Positions 1-8,501 of a stretch of 64,000 bases of DNA are shown in pieces. Where the stretch lies: contig JBFLZW010000012.1 in assembly GCA_040755755.1 (NCBI GenBank), positions 24,015-88,014 on the forward strand, written 5' to 3'. Under the pieces are notes generated by a model, which was not told the DNA's origin, made no database searches, and saw only the letters and a program-made list of their open reading frames with translations. Made by a program: the position numbers and the translations under genes. This DNA comes from a bacterium (GTDB lineage: Bacteria; SZUA-182; DTGQ01). Each line of letters opens with the position of its first letter. Position 1 is the stretch's first letter.

Positions 1-1199
1 TGACTGACCCTGACCCGTTCGGGAATATTCTTGAATTGAGGATCGTCCTTATGTTCATTATAGTAAGCGCGGTATTCATCATCTGAGGCCTTAATGTCTT
101 TGCAGAGCACATCCATGGCAAACTTATTGGCCAGAATACCATCAGCAAAGATTTGTGTCCGTCTCACGAATTCAGGATCCTTATCCATGCCGATACGTTT
201 GGCTTCCATGACGAAAAGCATGTTTTTAATCTTGTCTTCAACCATGTTCTTCAGGAAGGAAGGGTTCTTCAGGAGCGGGCTGTCAAGAGGATTACCGTAG
301 TTGGCCTGCCCGCCGACAAGGTCATTCAGAATTATCGGGGTGCCGTTTACTTCTGCAACCTGGATTTTCAGCAGGCTTTCATCCCTGGTCTTTGCTTCTT
401 CAATTTTCGTCAGATTTTTATCAAGTATCTTGACATTAGCCTTGGAGCGCAAACTCTCGAGCAATGAACTGGTAATTTGATCGGTTTTCTCTTTAGCCAT
501 TTTAAACTGGAGATAGTTCTTCTTGCTTTCCAGTTCCTTGCTGGTCAGCTCTTTCCTCTCAATAGCTTTAAAGAGAGCGTATCCTTCCCGTGTTTTAATG
601 GGCTCACTGACCTGGCCGTCTTTCAATTTGAAAATGACCGCTTCAACCTCTTCCGGAAAAACATTGGTATTGATGATGACAAAGTCGATATCTCCGCCCT
701 TGTCGGCATTTCTGCCTATGGACTTTTCCTTGGCCATTTTTTCAAAACTGGCTCCCTGCTTTATCTGCTTGAGAATGTTTGCAGCTTCTTCCTTGGTTTG
801 GGTAACGATCTGCTGGAACCTGACCTTTTGCCGTTCATTGGGAGGTATCAGATTATTCAGTTCCTTGTCAGACAGTTTCGTCTTATCAGTAACCTTTTTC
901 TGATAAAAAAACAGAGCCAGTTGCTGTTCATTGATCAGCTTGAGCTGTTGCTGGACCATGGGGTCTTTATCCAGATTCTGCTTTCTCGCTTCCTGAGCGA
1001 GCAGCATGCTGGCGATTATCTGTTGAAGTAAAGTTTCACGGTCTGTCCGGCCCTGTGCAATCTCGTTGAATTCGGCAAGTGTGATTTTTGTCCCGTTTAC
1101 TTCAGCAACGGTCTGCTGGGAATCATCAGCCCAGGACTGATGAGTACTCAAAAGGCATAGAGAGCAAAGGACAACAAACATAGCGGTAATTCTTTTCAT
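1..1199 (-). CDS. SurA/PrsA-like parvulin peptidyl-prolyl isomerase (partial, runs off left edge)
   Basis: Translated from the reverse strand from an ATG at 1199, with a strong Shine-Dalgarno (AGGAGG on the minus strand, 1204-1209). The N-terminus is a Sec signal peptide: KR at residues 2-3, a hydrophobic core, and a likely cleavage after Ala24 (SWA/DD). A helical chaperone module beginning near VAEVNGTKIT follows, then a parvulin domain at about residues 130-215 containing GRNADKGGDIDFV. A second module opens near residue 278 with the very similar VAEVNGTPII, so the protein looks like a tandem of SurA-type units. The C-terminus is outside the window. Parvulin proteins of this type act in the periplasm on outer-membrane protein folding; that role is inferred from family. 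It is the only gene seen on the minus strand and is divergent from coaE. Confidence 0.85.
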   Translation of the reverse strand, partial: MKRITAMFVVLCSLCLLSTHQSWADDSQQTVAEVNGTKITLAEFNEIAQGRTDRETLLQQIIASMLLAQEARKQNLDKDPMVQQQLKLINEQQLALFFYQKKVTDKTKLSDKELNNLIPPNERQKVRFQQIVTQTKEEAANILKQIKQGASFEKMAKEKSIGRNADKGGDIDFVIINTNVFPEEVEAVIFKLKDGQVSEPIKTREGYALFKAIERKELTSKELESKKNYLQFKMAKEKTDQITSSLLESLRSKANVKILDKNLTKIEEAKTRDESLLKIQVAEVNGTPIILNDLVGGQANYGNPLDSPLLKNPSFLKNMVEDKIKNMLFVMEAKRIGMDKDPEFVRRTQIFADGILANKFAMDVLCKDIKASDDEYRAYYNEHKDDPQFKNIPERVRVS

Positions 1200-1602
1200 T
1201 TTTTCCTCCTTAGAGAGATTATAAACAAAAAAAACACATAGATTGTAGGGCCACAGCCTCTGTGTTAAGGCGAAGAGAGATTTTTGACAGGTTTGCTGTT
1301 AAATATACAGAATTACTTGCCGGATGTCAACTTTCTCCTCTCCAATTTTTAGAAAAATACAGACATTTTCCTGCTTGCGTCATGAGTTGTTTCCTGGTAT
1401 TTTCCGATTATTGCTCTTTTTGAGCTATTTCATTAATGAGGTTAGTTAACTTTATTTTTCATCGGCAGGTAAAATTGTTGGCATCGTAAGCTTTGCGGCC
1501 TGTGGAATCGATCAGCAGGCAGGGAGAGGGAATTCGATGAGATTTTCGTATACCTGAACACAGGGAACGAAGAGAAGAAAAGAGCATGCGATGAGGGAAA
1601 AT
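1200..1602. other. Divergent intergenic region between the foldase gene and coaE
   Basis: About 400 bp without a credible ORF. On the minus strand a TATAAT hexamer (1218-1223) lies just upstream of the foldase Shine-Dalgarno, but no good -35 is visible. On the plus strand TTGACA occurs at 1284-1289 with only a weak TACAGA 16 bp later (1306-1311), about 300 nt from coaE. No RNA gene, repeat or strong hairpin was recognised. Confidence 0.4.
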
Positions 1603-2223
1603 ATGATTGTCATTGGAATAACCGGAAGTATCGGTTCTGGAAAAAGCACTGTCAGCAGGATGTTTCAGGAACTGGGAGCCAGTGTCATTGATGCAGACAG
1701 AGTCGCCCGGCAGGTTATGGCTCCATTCGAGGCCGGCTGGTGGGCAGTTTACGAATATTTTGGTCAGGGCATAATCTGTCCGGCTACATCTGAAATTAAC
1801 CGGGCCAAGCTTGGCGAGCTCGTTTTTGAAGATGCTTTTTTGTTACGGAAGCTGAACTCTCTGATTCATCCGTCAATTATCACCAGGATACAGGATTGCC
1901 TGCGGCAACTTTCTGGTCAGGGGGTGAAAATAGCCATCGTTGACGCTCCCCTGCTGATTGAGGCCGGGCTGCATCGTGATGTTGACCTGGTTGTGGTTGT
2001 CTCTGTAGAGCAGGATATCCAGATAGCCAGGCTGCAAAGCCGGGATTCGGGATTAACGAGGTCGAAAATTTTACAGCGGATTGCCAGCCAGATGAGCCTG
2101 GAGGACAAAAAGAAATATGCTGACTATGTGATCGATAATAATCAATGCCTTGAAAAAACCCGTCAGCAGGTGTATTTGATCTTTCGGGAGGCGGTTAAAA
2201 AGGAAGGGCGATCGAGAGAATAG
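1603..2223 (+). CDS. coaE: Dephospho-CoA kinase
   Basis: Catalyses the last step of coenzyme A synthesis, ATP-dependent phosphorylation of the 3'-hydroxyl of dephospho-CoA, in the cytosol. The protein opens with MIVIGITGSIGSGKST, a P-loop typical of CoaE. It continues with DADRVAR, the HP of LIHPSI, and VDAPLLIEAG, all family hallmarks. Length is 206 residues, normal for the family. I chose the ATG at 1603 because GAGGG lies five bases upstream and family members start here; an in-frame ATG at 1591 would add four residues. The gene stands alone, divergent from the foldase gene and ahead of the rpsF transcription unit, whose promoter starts one base after this stop codon. Confidence 0.95.
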   Translation: MIVIGITGSIGSGKSTVSRMFQELGASVIDADRVARQVMAPFEAGWWAVYEYFGQGIICPATSEINRAKLGELVFEDAFLLRKLNSLIHPSIITRIQDCLRQLSGQGVKIAIVDAPLLIEAGLHRDVDLVVVVSVEQDIQIARLQSRDSGLTRSKILQRIASQMSLEDKKKYADYVIDNNQCLEKTRQQVYLIFREAVKKEGRSRE

Positions 2224-2252
2224 TTGATTTCAATGATTGATTATGCTATTAT
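2224..2252 (+). promoter_or_regulatory. Sigma70-type promoter for rpsF unit
   Basis: TTGATT (2224-2229), a 17-bp spacer and TATTAT (2247-2252). The -35 hexamer begins immediately after the coaE stop codon (2221-2223). Predicted transcription starts near 2259, giving a leader of about 120 nt before rpsF. Confidence 0.6.
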
Positions 2253-2378
2253 TTTAAAATCTGAACTCTGGTAAGACGAGGATACTTATTGAATTTGCGT
2301 ACTTTTGATCATATTTTGGTAACAGAAGCATTTCAACCATACTATTTACGAAATAAAGCTTTCATGGGAGGAAAACAG

Positions 2379-2747
2379 TTGATTTATTATGAAACATTAC
2401 TGATTATCAACCCAAACCTGTCTGAAGAGGAAGTGGAGACTCTGGCCCAAAAAATAAAAAAAATCATGGAGGACCTGGGGGCGTCGATAATCCAGGCGGA
2501 AAACTGGGGTAAAAGACGTTTGGCCTACGAAGTAAAAAAGTTTAAAAAGGGATATTACCTGGCTTATGATTATAAGGTCGAAGCAAGTGATATGTTAAAA
2601 AAGCTGGATGCCGCTCTCCGATATGACGAGCAGGTTTTGAAATATATGACCGTCAATATGAAGGAATCCAATATTGGCAAAGGAACTCCAATGGCCACAG
2701 CCAAGGAAGGTTTCCGGGAATCGGGGGTGGCGGAGGGTATTGAGTAA
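2379..2747 (+). CDS. rpsF: 30S ribosomal protein bS6
   Basis: Small-subunit protein that pairs with bS18 on the platform of the 30S subunit. The product is 122 residues and begins with the family-typical YYETLLIINPNLSEEE, followed by ENWGKRRLAYEVKKFKKG, the conserved core. A TTG start at 2379 is preferred because GGGAGG lies seven bases upstream (2366-2371) and homologs begin here. The open frame extends to 2289, but those codons look like leader sequence. The stop codon TAA shares one base with the ssb ATG, so the two are translationally coupled. First gene of an rpsF-ssb-rpsR-DUF2232-rplI-dnaB-alr run. Confidence 0.93.
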   Translation: MIYYETLLIINPNLSEEEVETLAQKIKKIMEDLGASIIQAENWGKRRLAYEVKKFKKGYYLAYDYKVEASDMLKKLDAALRYDEQVLKYMTVNMKESNIGKGTPMATAKEGFRESGVAEGIE

Positions 2748-3166
2748 TGGCTTCTTATAATAAAGTTATTTTAATGGGAAATCTGACAAAAGATCCTGAG
2801 CTGCGCTACACCTCAAACGGCCTGGCCGTAGCCCATCTGAGCCTGGCGGTAAACCGCAGATTTACCGCCAAGGAGGGAGAAAAAAAAGAAGAGGTGGACT
2901 TTTTCGATATCGAAACCTGGGATAAACAGGCAGAGCTGTGCAGTGAATATCTCAATAAGGGAAGCGGCGTCCTGATCGAGGGGCGGCTGAAACAGGACCG
3001 GTGGGAAGACGAGACCGGCAGCAAGCGGTCCAAAATCAAGATTGTGGCGACAGCAATCCAGTTCCTGCCCAAGCGGTCTGGTGAGGAAATCGGAGGAGTG
3101 AGTGATGGAGGTGATTTCCCGGACAGTGGAAGCGGATTTGAGGGGAAGAACAACGCTCCATTCTAG
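2747..3166 (+). CDS. ssb: Single-stranded DNA-binding protein
   Basis: Binds ssDNA during replication, repair and recombination and recruits partners through its C-terminal tip. An OB-fold occupies about residues 1-110, with NKVILMGNLTKDPELRYT and a FFDIETWDKQAE block typical of bacterial SSB. A short Gly/Asp/Ser-rich tail follows. The length of 139 residues is slightly short for the family. The tip reads GKNNAPF: the terminal Pro-Phe is kept, but the acidic pair that normally precedes it (DDIPF in E. coli) is Asn-Asn. It sits between rpsF and rpsR, a widely conserved arrangement. Confidence 0.95.
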   Translation: MASYNKVILMGNLTKDPELRYTSNGLAVAHLSLAVNRRFTAKEGEKKEEVDFFDIETWDKQAELCSEYLNKGSGVLIEGRLKQDRWEDETGSKRSKIKIVATAIQFLPKRSGEEIGGVSDGGDFPDSGSGFEGKNNAPF

Positions 3167-3266
3167 GATTCAAACAGAGGGGGTTTGCCGGCAAGTGGGC
3201 GGGCACAGTGCTCAATAGTTTATTGAACCATTCTTGTTGAATGGGTATTTTTTCCATGGAGAGTTT

Positions 3267-3500
3267 ATGAAAGCAAAAATGCTGACTCGATTTAGAAGAA
3301 GAAAAATTTGCAAGTTCTGTGAAGGGAAAATGGATTTTATCGATTTCAAAGACACGAGAAGGCTTCGCAGCTTTATGACGGAAAGAGGCAAGATCATTCC
3401 CCGCCGGATCTCGGGAAATTGCGCCAAGCATCAAAGAGAATTGACCCAGGCGATCAAGAGAGCCAGGAACATCGCACTTTTGCCATTTCTGGCTGAATAG
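3267..3500 (+). CDS. rpsR: 30S ribosomal protein bS18
   Basis: Platform protein of the 30S subunit and partner of bS6. 77 residues from an ATG at 3267 with GGAGAG just upstream; an upstream in-frame start at 3234 is rejected because homologs do not extend there. Contains [20 protein letters not shown], with the two Cys spaced as in zinc-type S18, and the conserved [14 protein letters not shown] block. Separated from ssb by about 100 bp in which no clear promoter was seen. Confidence 0.93.
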   Translation: MKAKMLTRFRRRKICKFCEGKMDFIDFKDTRRLRSFMTERGKIIPRRISGNCAKHQRELTQAIKRARNIALLPFLAE

Positions 3501-3598
3501 TTTTCCCAATTCCCTCACAGTCATCATCCGTAAAGATGCTTTGAGGGCTGCCTGATACCAGATGTGCTCAATGTGCAGACCAGGGAGTTGAAGATTCC

Positions 3599-4588
3599 TT
3601 GAGCAGTAACCAAGAAAGACATGACGATGGCAGTAATTCGAAAGATTATCATGCTCTCAAGAAGACCCCTGCTATTTTGGGATCTATCCTCTTGATTATA
3701 GGCCTGTTCCTCATATCTCAGCTTTTTCTGATCGCTTTAGTGCCCATTCCCTTGACCTTCATTATCCTGCGGCGGGGAAAGATTCAATGGGTAATTGGCG
3801 CTTTCCTCCTGGCAGGAACGGTCGCAGTTTTTGCCAAGCCGGATGTGAATCCGTTGTATCATGCTCTGATTATCCTGGGCTGGCTGAGTTTTGTCTTTGC
3901 GGAGCTTTTTGAACGGGGATTGTCGAGCGAGCGGATCATTCTGACAGGTTCAGCGGTCTCGATCATTCTGCTCTTTTTTTTCCTGGGATTGTATTCCTTC
4001 AGAGCTTCCACGGCCCCCGATGCGTTCTTACGCCATGAAATAGACCAATCGATGAGTAAAATCATCGACATCTACGAACAAGGGGGGATGGAACCTGACC
4101 AGGTAGCGATGCTGAAAAAAACATCGCCGCAGATAGAAGAAAGCCTGATCAGTGTATTCCCGGCTATTCTTATTGTCATCCTCATTTCGGTTGTGCTGAT
4201 CAATTATTTCCTGCTCCGGCGATGGCTGCAATTTATGGAATTTCCGGTTGAAGACCGAAGGCCGTTTTGGCAATGGATCGTGCCGGACTGGTGGGTCTGG
4301 CTATTTATTGTATCGGGAATACTCTGGTATTTCCTCAAAGTGCCGCTTCCATCCAGGATTGGTTTGAACTTTCTGGTTGTGGCCAGTTATTTATACCTGA
4401 TTCAAGGAGTGGCGATTATCATCTATTTTTTTCAAAAGGGTCGGATACCTTCATTTTTCAGGTATTTGGGATTAGTGGTGGTCCTTTTCATTCCAGGCAG
4501 TTACATCTTCCTGACTCTTGGGGGACTGTTTGACAACTGGATTGATTTCCGAAAGCTCCGGGTCAGGTCTCAGGAAACCGGTGCCTGA
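3599..4588 (+). CDS. DUF2232 (YybS-like) integral membrane protein
   Basis: A 329-residue multispanning membrane protein with a short polar N-terminus, about eight hydrophobic segments, and a soluble loop near residues 140-180 between them. The position between rpsR and rplI is the hallmark location of the YybS/DUF2232 family, whose function is not established. I chose a TTG start at 3599 with AGGGAG about a dozen bases upstream; no ATG lies near the start of the hydrophobic region. Transport or envelope roles can only be guessed from the topology. Confidence 0.75.
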   Translation: MSSNQERHDDGSNSKDYHALKKTPAILGSILLIIGLFLISQLFLIALVPIPLTFIILRRGKIQWVIGAFLLAGTVAVFAKPDVNPLYHALIILGWLSFVFAELFERGLSSERIILTGSAVSIILLFFFLGLYSFRASTAPDAFLRHEIDQSMSKIIDIYEQGGMEPDQVAMLKKTSPQIEESLISVFPAILIVILISVVLINYFLLRRWLQFMEFPVEDRRPFWQWIVPDWWVWLFIVSGILWYFLKVPLPSRIGLNFLVVASYLYLIQGVAIIIYFFQKGRIPSFFRYLGLVVVLFIPGSYIFLTLGGLFDNWIDFRKLRVRSQETGA

Positions 4589-4644
4589 AGTACGAGCGCT
4601 CTGATTTGCCAGGATTTGAGTGAAAAATTACAAGGAGAAAACGT

Positions 4645-5148
4645 ATGGAAATAATTCTTCAAAAAGATGTGCATAACTTGGGACTAATCGGTCAGGTAGT
4701 TAATGTATCTCCCGGTTATGCCCGCAACTACCTGATTCCGAATAAATTGGCTATCAAGGCAACACCCAAAAACCTTGCTCTGATGAAGAAGCAGGAGTCC
4801 CTCATCAAGGCTGCTCAGGAAAAGGCCAGAAAGGAATATGCTGACCTGGCGGTGCAGTTGGAAAAACTCTCTTTCACCTTTGCCAGAAAATCGGGAGAAA
4901 ACGACAGGCTTTTTGGCTCGGTCACCAATGCTGACATTGCTGAAGCTTTAAAAGGCGAGGGGTTTGAGATTGACAAGAAAAGAATCATCCTTGAGGAACC
5001 TATTAAAGCCCTGGGAATCTTCAAGGTCCCGGTGAAGCTCCACCCGGAAATCATTGCCCAGCTCAAAGTATGGGTAGTAAAAGATGAGCCGGTGATTAAG
5101 AAGGAGACCCCTGCTGAACAGGAGGAAGATACTTCTTCGCAGGAGTAA
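4645..5148 (+). CDS. rplI: 50S ribosomal protein bL9
   Basis: Large-subunit protein at the base of the L1 stalk. The first 50 residues carry the canonical N-domain: MEIILQKDVHNLGLIGQVV, then NVSPGYARNYLIPNKLA. A long connecting helix and a C-terminal rRNA-binding domain with GENDRLFGSVTNADIAEAL follow. At 167 residues it is longer than E. coli bL9 (149) because of an acidic tail, VKDEPVIKKETPAEQEED. AGGAG (4632-4636) precedes the ATG at a good distance. Confidence 0.95.
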   Translation: MEIILQKDVHNLGLIGQVVNVSPGYARNYLIPNKLAIKATPKNLALMKKQESLIKAAQEKARKEYADLAVQLEKLSFTFARKSGENDRLFGSVTNADIAEALKGEGFEIDKKRIILEEPIKALGIFKVPVKLHPEIIAQLKVWVVKDEPVIKKETPAEQEEDTSSQE

Positions 5149-5183
5149 TCCGGGGGGATGGTAGGATACTATCATTTTAGAGT

Positions 5184-6578
5184 ATGGGGGCTGGAAAAAA
5201 AGCAGGTTGCAGTATGAAACCGGAAAGCCATTCGGGAGAGGGGATAGCATTACGGCAGCCGCCGCAGGATCGCGATGCGGAGCGGGCTGTTCTGGGGGCA
5301 ATCTGTCTTGAACCGGAATCTATTACTAAAATTATTGATATCATTCAACCGGACAGATTTTACGATCCGGCGCATCGCAAGATTTTCACCTCGATGCTCG
5401 ACCTGCACAATCGCGGAATACTCCCTGATTCGGTGACACTCAAGGATGAGTTGATCAGCCGCAACGAGCTGGATGAAGTCGGCGGAGTAAGCTATCTGAT
5501 GACTCTGATGGATTCAACGCCGACAGCAGCCAACATCAAATCCTATGCCCAGATCCTGCATAAAAAATTTCTGGCCCGGCAGTTGATCGCCGCAGCCACG
5601 CAAATAGCTCAGCGGGGATATGAGGAGCAGAAGGAAATCGAAAACCTTTTGGATGATGCCGAGAGATTGATTTTCAATATCTCGGAGACCAGGGCACATC
5701 AGGGCGTCCAGTCCATCCGGTCCATCATCTCCAACAGTTTTCAGTTGATCGAAAAGCTCTATGAGTCCAAAACACGGGTAACCGGCCTGCCGACCGGCTT
5801 TGTCGATTTCGATAGCATGACCTCCGGGCTGCAAAATACGGATCTGGTTATTATTGCAGCCCGGCCATCGATGGGAAAGACCAGCCTGTGTCTGAATATT
5901 GCTCAGCATGTGGCCATAGAAGCGGGAGTTACGGTGCTGATATTCAGTCTGGAGACAGCGAAAGAGCAGATGGTGCTGCGGATGCTGTGCTCTGAGGCTG
6001 AAGTCAGTGGACACAAGCTGCGGACAGGCTACATGGGAGAGCGGGACTGGGAGCGGATGGTGGCGGCTGCGGCTAAATTATCTGAAGCCAATATCTACAT
6101 CGATGACTCTGCCTCCATAACCGTCATGGAAATGAGGGCCAGAGCCCGTCGGCTCAGGAAAGAGGCGGGGCTTGGCCTGATCATTGTGGACTACCTGCAA
6201 CTGGTCCAGGGACATGGCAGGCAGGAAAGCCGGCAGCAGGAAATTTCCGGGATCTCCCGCAGCCTGAAAGGCCTGGCCAAAGAGATGAATATTCCGGTGA
6301 TTGCCCTGTCGCAATTGAGCCGGGCAGTTGAGACCCGCGATAAAAAAGATAAACGCCCCATACTTTCGGACTTGCGGGAATCAGGGGCCATTGAGCAGGA
6401 TGGCGATGTGATCGCCTTTCTCTACCGGCCTGAGCTTTACAATCCGGAAGATGATCCCGGCGTGGCCGAGCTGATCATCAGAAAGCAGCGTAATGGCCCT
6501 ATCGGGACAGTGAAATTGGCCTTTCTCAAAGATTATACGAAATTCAAAAACCTGGCCAGGGAAGATGGTTTCTTTTAG
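5184..6578 (+). CDS. dnaB: Replicative DNA helicase DnaB
   Basis: Hexameric 5'-3' helicase that unwinds the replication fork. An N-terminal DnaG-interacting domain (PPQDRDAERAVLGAICLEP) is followed by a RecA-type motor with Walker A AARPSMGKTS, the FSLETAKEQM block, Walker B LIIVDYLQLV, and the terminal motif FLYRPELYNPE. Length 464 matches family norms, and no intein or other insertion is present. The start is uncertain: ATG 5184 or ATG 5214, neither with a strong Shine-Dalgarno. The stop codon abuts the alr ATG directly. Confidence 0.95.
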   Translation: MGAGKKAGCSMKPESHSGEGIALRQPPQDRDAERAVLGAICLEPESITKIIDIIQPDRFYDPAHRKIFTSMLDLHNRGILPDSVTLKDELISRNELDEVGGVSYLMTLMDSTPTAANIKSYAQILHKKFLARQLIAAATQIAQRGYEEQKEIENLLDDAERLIFNISETRAHQGVQSIRSIISNSFQLIEKLYESKTRVTGLPTGFVDFDSMTSGLQNTDLVIIAARPSMGKTSLCLNIAQHVAIEAGVTVLIFSLETAKEQMVLRMLCSEAEVSGHKLRTGYMGERDWERMVAAAAKLSEANIYIDDSASITVMEMRARARRLRKEAGLGLIIVDYLQLVQGHGRQESRQQEISGISRSLKGLAKEMNIPVIALSQLSRAVETRDKKDKRPILSDLRESGAIEQDGDVIAFLYRPELYNPEDDPGVAELIIRKQRNGPIGTVKLAFLKDYTKFKNLAREDGFF

Positions 6579-7748
6579 ATGACCTCTGATTACCGGCCTA
6601 CCATTGCAGAAATACATCTCGATGCCATTCGAGCAAATATCCGTCAGATCCGGAAAATGGTCGGCCCGACAAGAAAAATAATGCCTATCGTCAAATCAAA
6701 CGCTTATGGGCATGGAGCGCTTCCGGTGGCCAGGGCCCTTGAGCCGGAGATCGACGCTTTGGGGGTGGCCTTTGTCTATGAGGGGATTGAGCTGCGAAGA
6801 GGGGGAATCCGCTGTCCTATCCTGGTTCTGGGCGGGGGGCAGGATGAGTGCCTGAAACCCGCTCTGGAGGAAAATCTGACCCTGGCTGTAGGGAGCATGG
6901 ACATGGCCCAGACCCTTTCGCAGGCAGCCCGGCAGGAAGGGCGGGAAGAAAGGGTGGCCAGGATTCATATTGAAGTCGATACCGGCATGGGAAGGCTGGG
7001 AATATCCTGGCGTGATGCAGCCGGGGAAATCGCCCGGATAAAGGAATTGCCGAATGTTGAGGTTGAAGGGATATTCAGCCATCTGGCTACTTCCGATCTC
7101 CGGCAGGATGCCTTCACCTTTGTGCAACTGGAGCGGTTTGAACATGTCCTGACGGAGCTGGACCGGCACAACATTCACATTCCCATCAGGCATTTGGCCA
7201 ACAGCGGCGCCATCCTGCAATATCCGCAGACCTGGTTCGACATGGTGCGGCCAGGGCTTATGACCTATGGCCTGTATCCGGCAAAACACCTGATGGATGT
7301 TATCCCCTTGCAGTTCCCGCTGGCCGTGAAAACCCGCATCCTGCAAATTCACGAGCTGATGGAAGGAGACAGCATCAGCTACGGGAGGACCTACATCTGC
7401 CGGGAACCCAGGCGAATTGCCGCCATTCCGGTCGGATATGCGGACGGTCTTGGCCGGGTTTGTTCCAATAAAGCGGATTTCCTGGTCAGGGGACACAAGG
7501 TGCGGGTTGTGGGCACGATCTGCATGGACCTGTGCATGATCGATATCACCCAGGTTCCGGGGGCTGAAGTCGGAGACGAGGTGATTTTACTGGGAGGCGA
7601 GGAAGGCCAGGCATCGGTGGAACAACTGGCCGGGCTGATGGGCACTATTTCCTATGAGGTTTTATGCTCCTTTGGCCGAAGGGCCAGGCGGGAATATATC
7701 GACCGGGAGGCAGGGGAGAACCCTGGAGATGAGAAAAATTCTCGATAA
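6579..7748 (+). CDS. alr: Alanine racemase (PLP-dependent)
   Basis: Interconverts L- and D-alanine to supply D-Ala for peptidoglycan. The Schiff-base lysine sits in VKSNAYGHGA. The second catalytic tyrosine is in ISYGRTYICREPR, and the C-terminal beta domain has VGTICMDLCMID. Length 389 is normal. The ATG follows the dnaB stop without a gap, so coupled translation is likely. Its 3' end overlaps the start of mlaE by 20 bp. Confidence 0.94.
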   Translation: MTSDYRPTIAEIHLDAIRANIRQIRKMVGPTRKIMPIVKSNAYGHGALPVARALEPEIDALGVAFVYEGIELRRGGIRCPILVLGGGQDECLKPALEENLTLAVGSMDMAQTLSQAARQEGREERVARIHIEVDTGMGRLGISWRDAAGEIARIKELPNVEVEGIFSHLATSDLRQDAFTFVQLERFEHVLTELDRHNIHIPIRHLANSGAILQYPQTWFDMVRPGLMTYGLYPAKHLMDVIPLQFPLAVKTRILQIHELMEGDSISYGRTYICREPRRIAAIPVGYADGLGRVCSNKADFLVRGHKVRVVGTICMDLCMIDITQVPGAEVGDEVILLGGEEGQASVEQLAGLMGTISYEVLCSFGRRARREYIDREAGENPGDEKNSR

Positions 7749-8499
7749 AATAGGGAGAAAAGTTACCGGTATTTTTACAGAGGCGGGGAGGTTGAGCATT
7801 CTCTTTGTCCAGGCATTGATCGGTATCTTTCATCCTCCTTTTCGCCTTGACCAGAGCCTGAGTCAGATGGAAGAGGTGGGGGTCAATTCGGTTTCGGTCA
7901 CCCTGATTACGGCTGCCTTTACCGGAATGGTGCTGGCCTTGCAAAGCCACATAGGATTCAAGCGCTTCAATGCCGAGTCCCTGGTTGGAACAGTCGTTGC
8001 CCTGTCCGTGACGCGGGAGCTTGGTCCGGTTTTGACCGGGCTGGTAGTTGCGGCCCGCGCCGGATCTTCGATAGCTGCCGAACTGGGAACAATGCGGGTC
8101 ACCGAGCAGATTGATGCTCTGACCACTCTGGCGGTCAATCCGATCGAGTATCTCGTTTCTCCCCGCCTTCTGGCCGGATTGCTCATGCTTCCCCTTTTAA
8201 CCGCCCTGGCTGATATTGTGGGCATTCTGGGCGGATATCTGGTCAGCGTTTTTATTTTAGGAGCCAATTCAGTGGTATATATCCGGCGTACTTTTGACTA
8301 TCTGGTGCTTCAGGATATCTACAGCGGCATCTTTAAGGCAGCCGTGTTCGGCGTCATCATCACCGTGGTTGGATGTTACAAGGGGTTTTATGCCGAAGGA
8401 GGCGCTCATGGAGTCGGGAATGCGACCACCGGTGCCGTGGTCATGGCGTACATGCTTATTATCGTTTCCAACTATATCATGACAGCCCTGTTCTTTTGA
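7729..8499 (+). CDS. mlaE: MlaE-family ABC transporter permease
   Basis: Inner-membrane permease of an MCE-type phospholipid transport system. 256 residues with five or six hydrophobic segments. Family signatures are MEEVGVNSVSVTLITAAFTG, VTRELGPVLTGLVVAARAG and ELGTMRVTEQIDALTTLAVNP. The ATG at 7729 (GGGGAG upstream) is preferred over an in-frame ATG at 7654 that lies deep inside alr. Followed two bases later by its ATPase and then by an MCE protein; MlaB and MlaC genes are not in this cluster. Confidence 0.93.
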   Translation: MRKILDKIGRKVTGIFTEAGRLSILFVQALIGIFHPPFRLDQSLSQMEEVGVNSVSVTLITAAFTGMVLALQSHIGFKRFNAESLVGTVVALSVTRELGPVLTGLVVAARAGSSIAAELGTMRVTEQIDALTTLAVNPIEYLVSPRLLAGLLMLPLLTALADIVGILGGYLVSVFILGANSVVYIRRTFDYLVLQDIYSGIFKAAVFGVIITVVGCYKGFYAEGGAHGVGNATTGAVVMAYMLIIVSNYIMTALFF

Positions 8500-8501
8500 C
8501 T

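Noticed and set aside
2253-2378. Known S6:S18 leader motif
   Set aside because: The expected CCG-containing bulge and adjacent stem could not be found.
5184-6578. Intein in dnaB, a frequent site
   Set aside because: Walker A and the DnaB motifs are contiguous and the length is normal.
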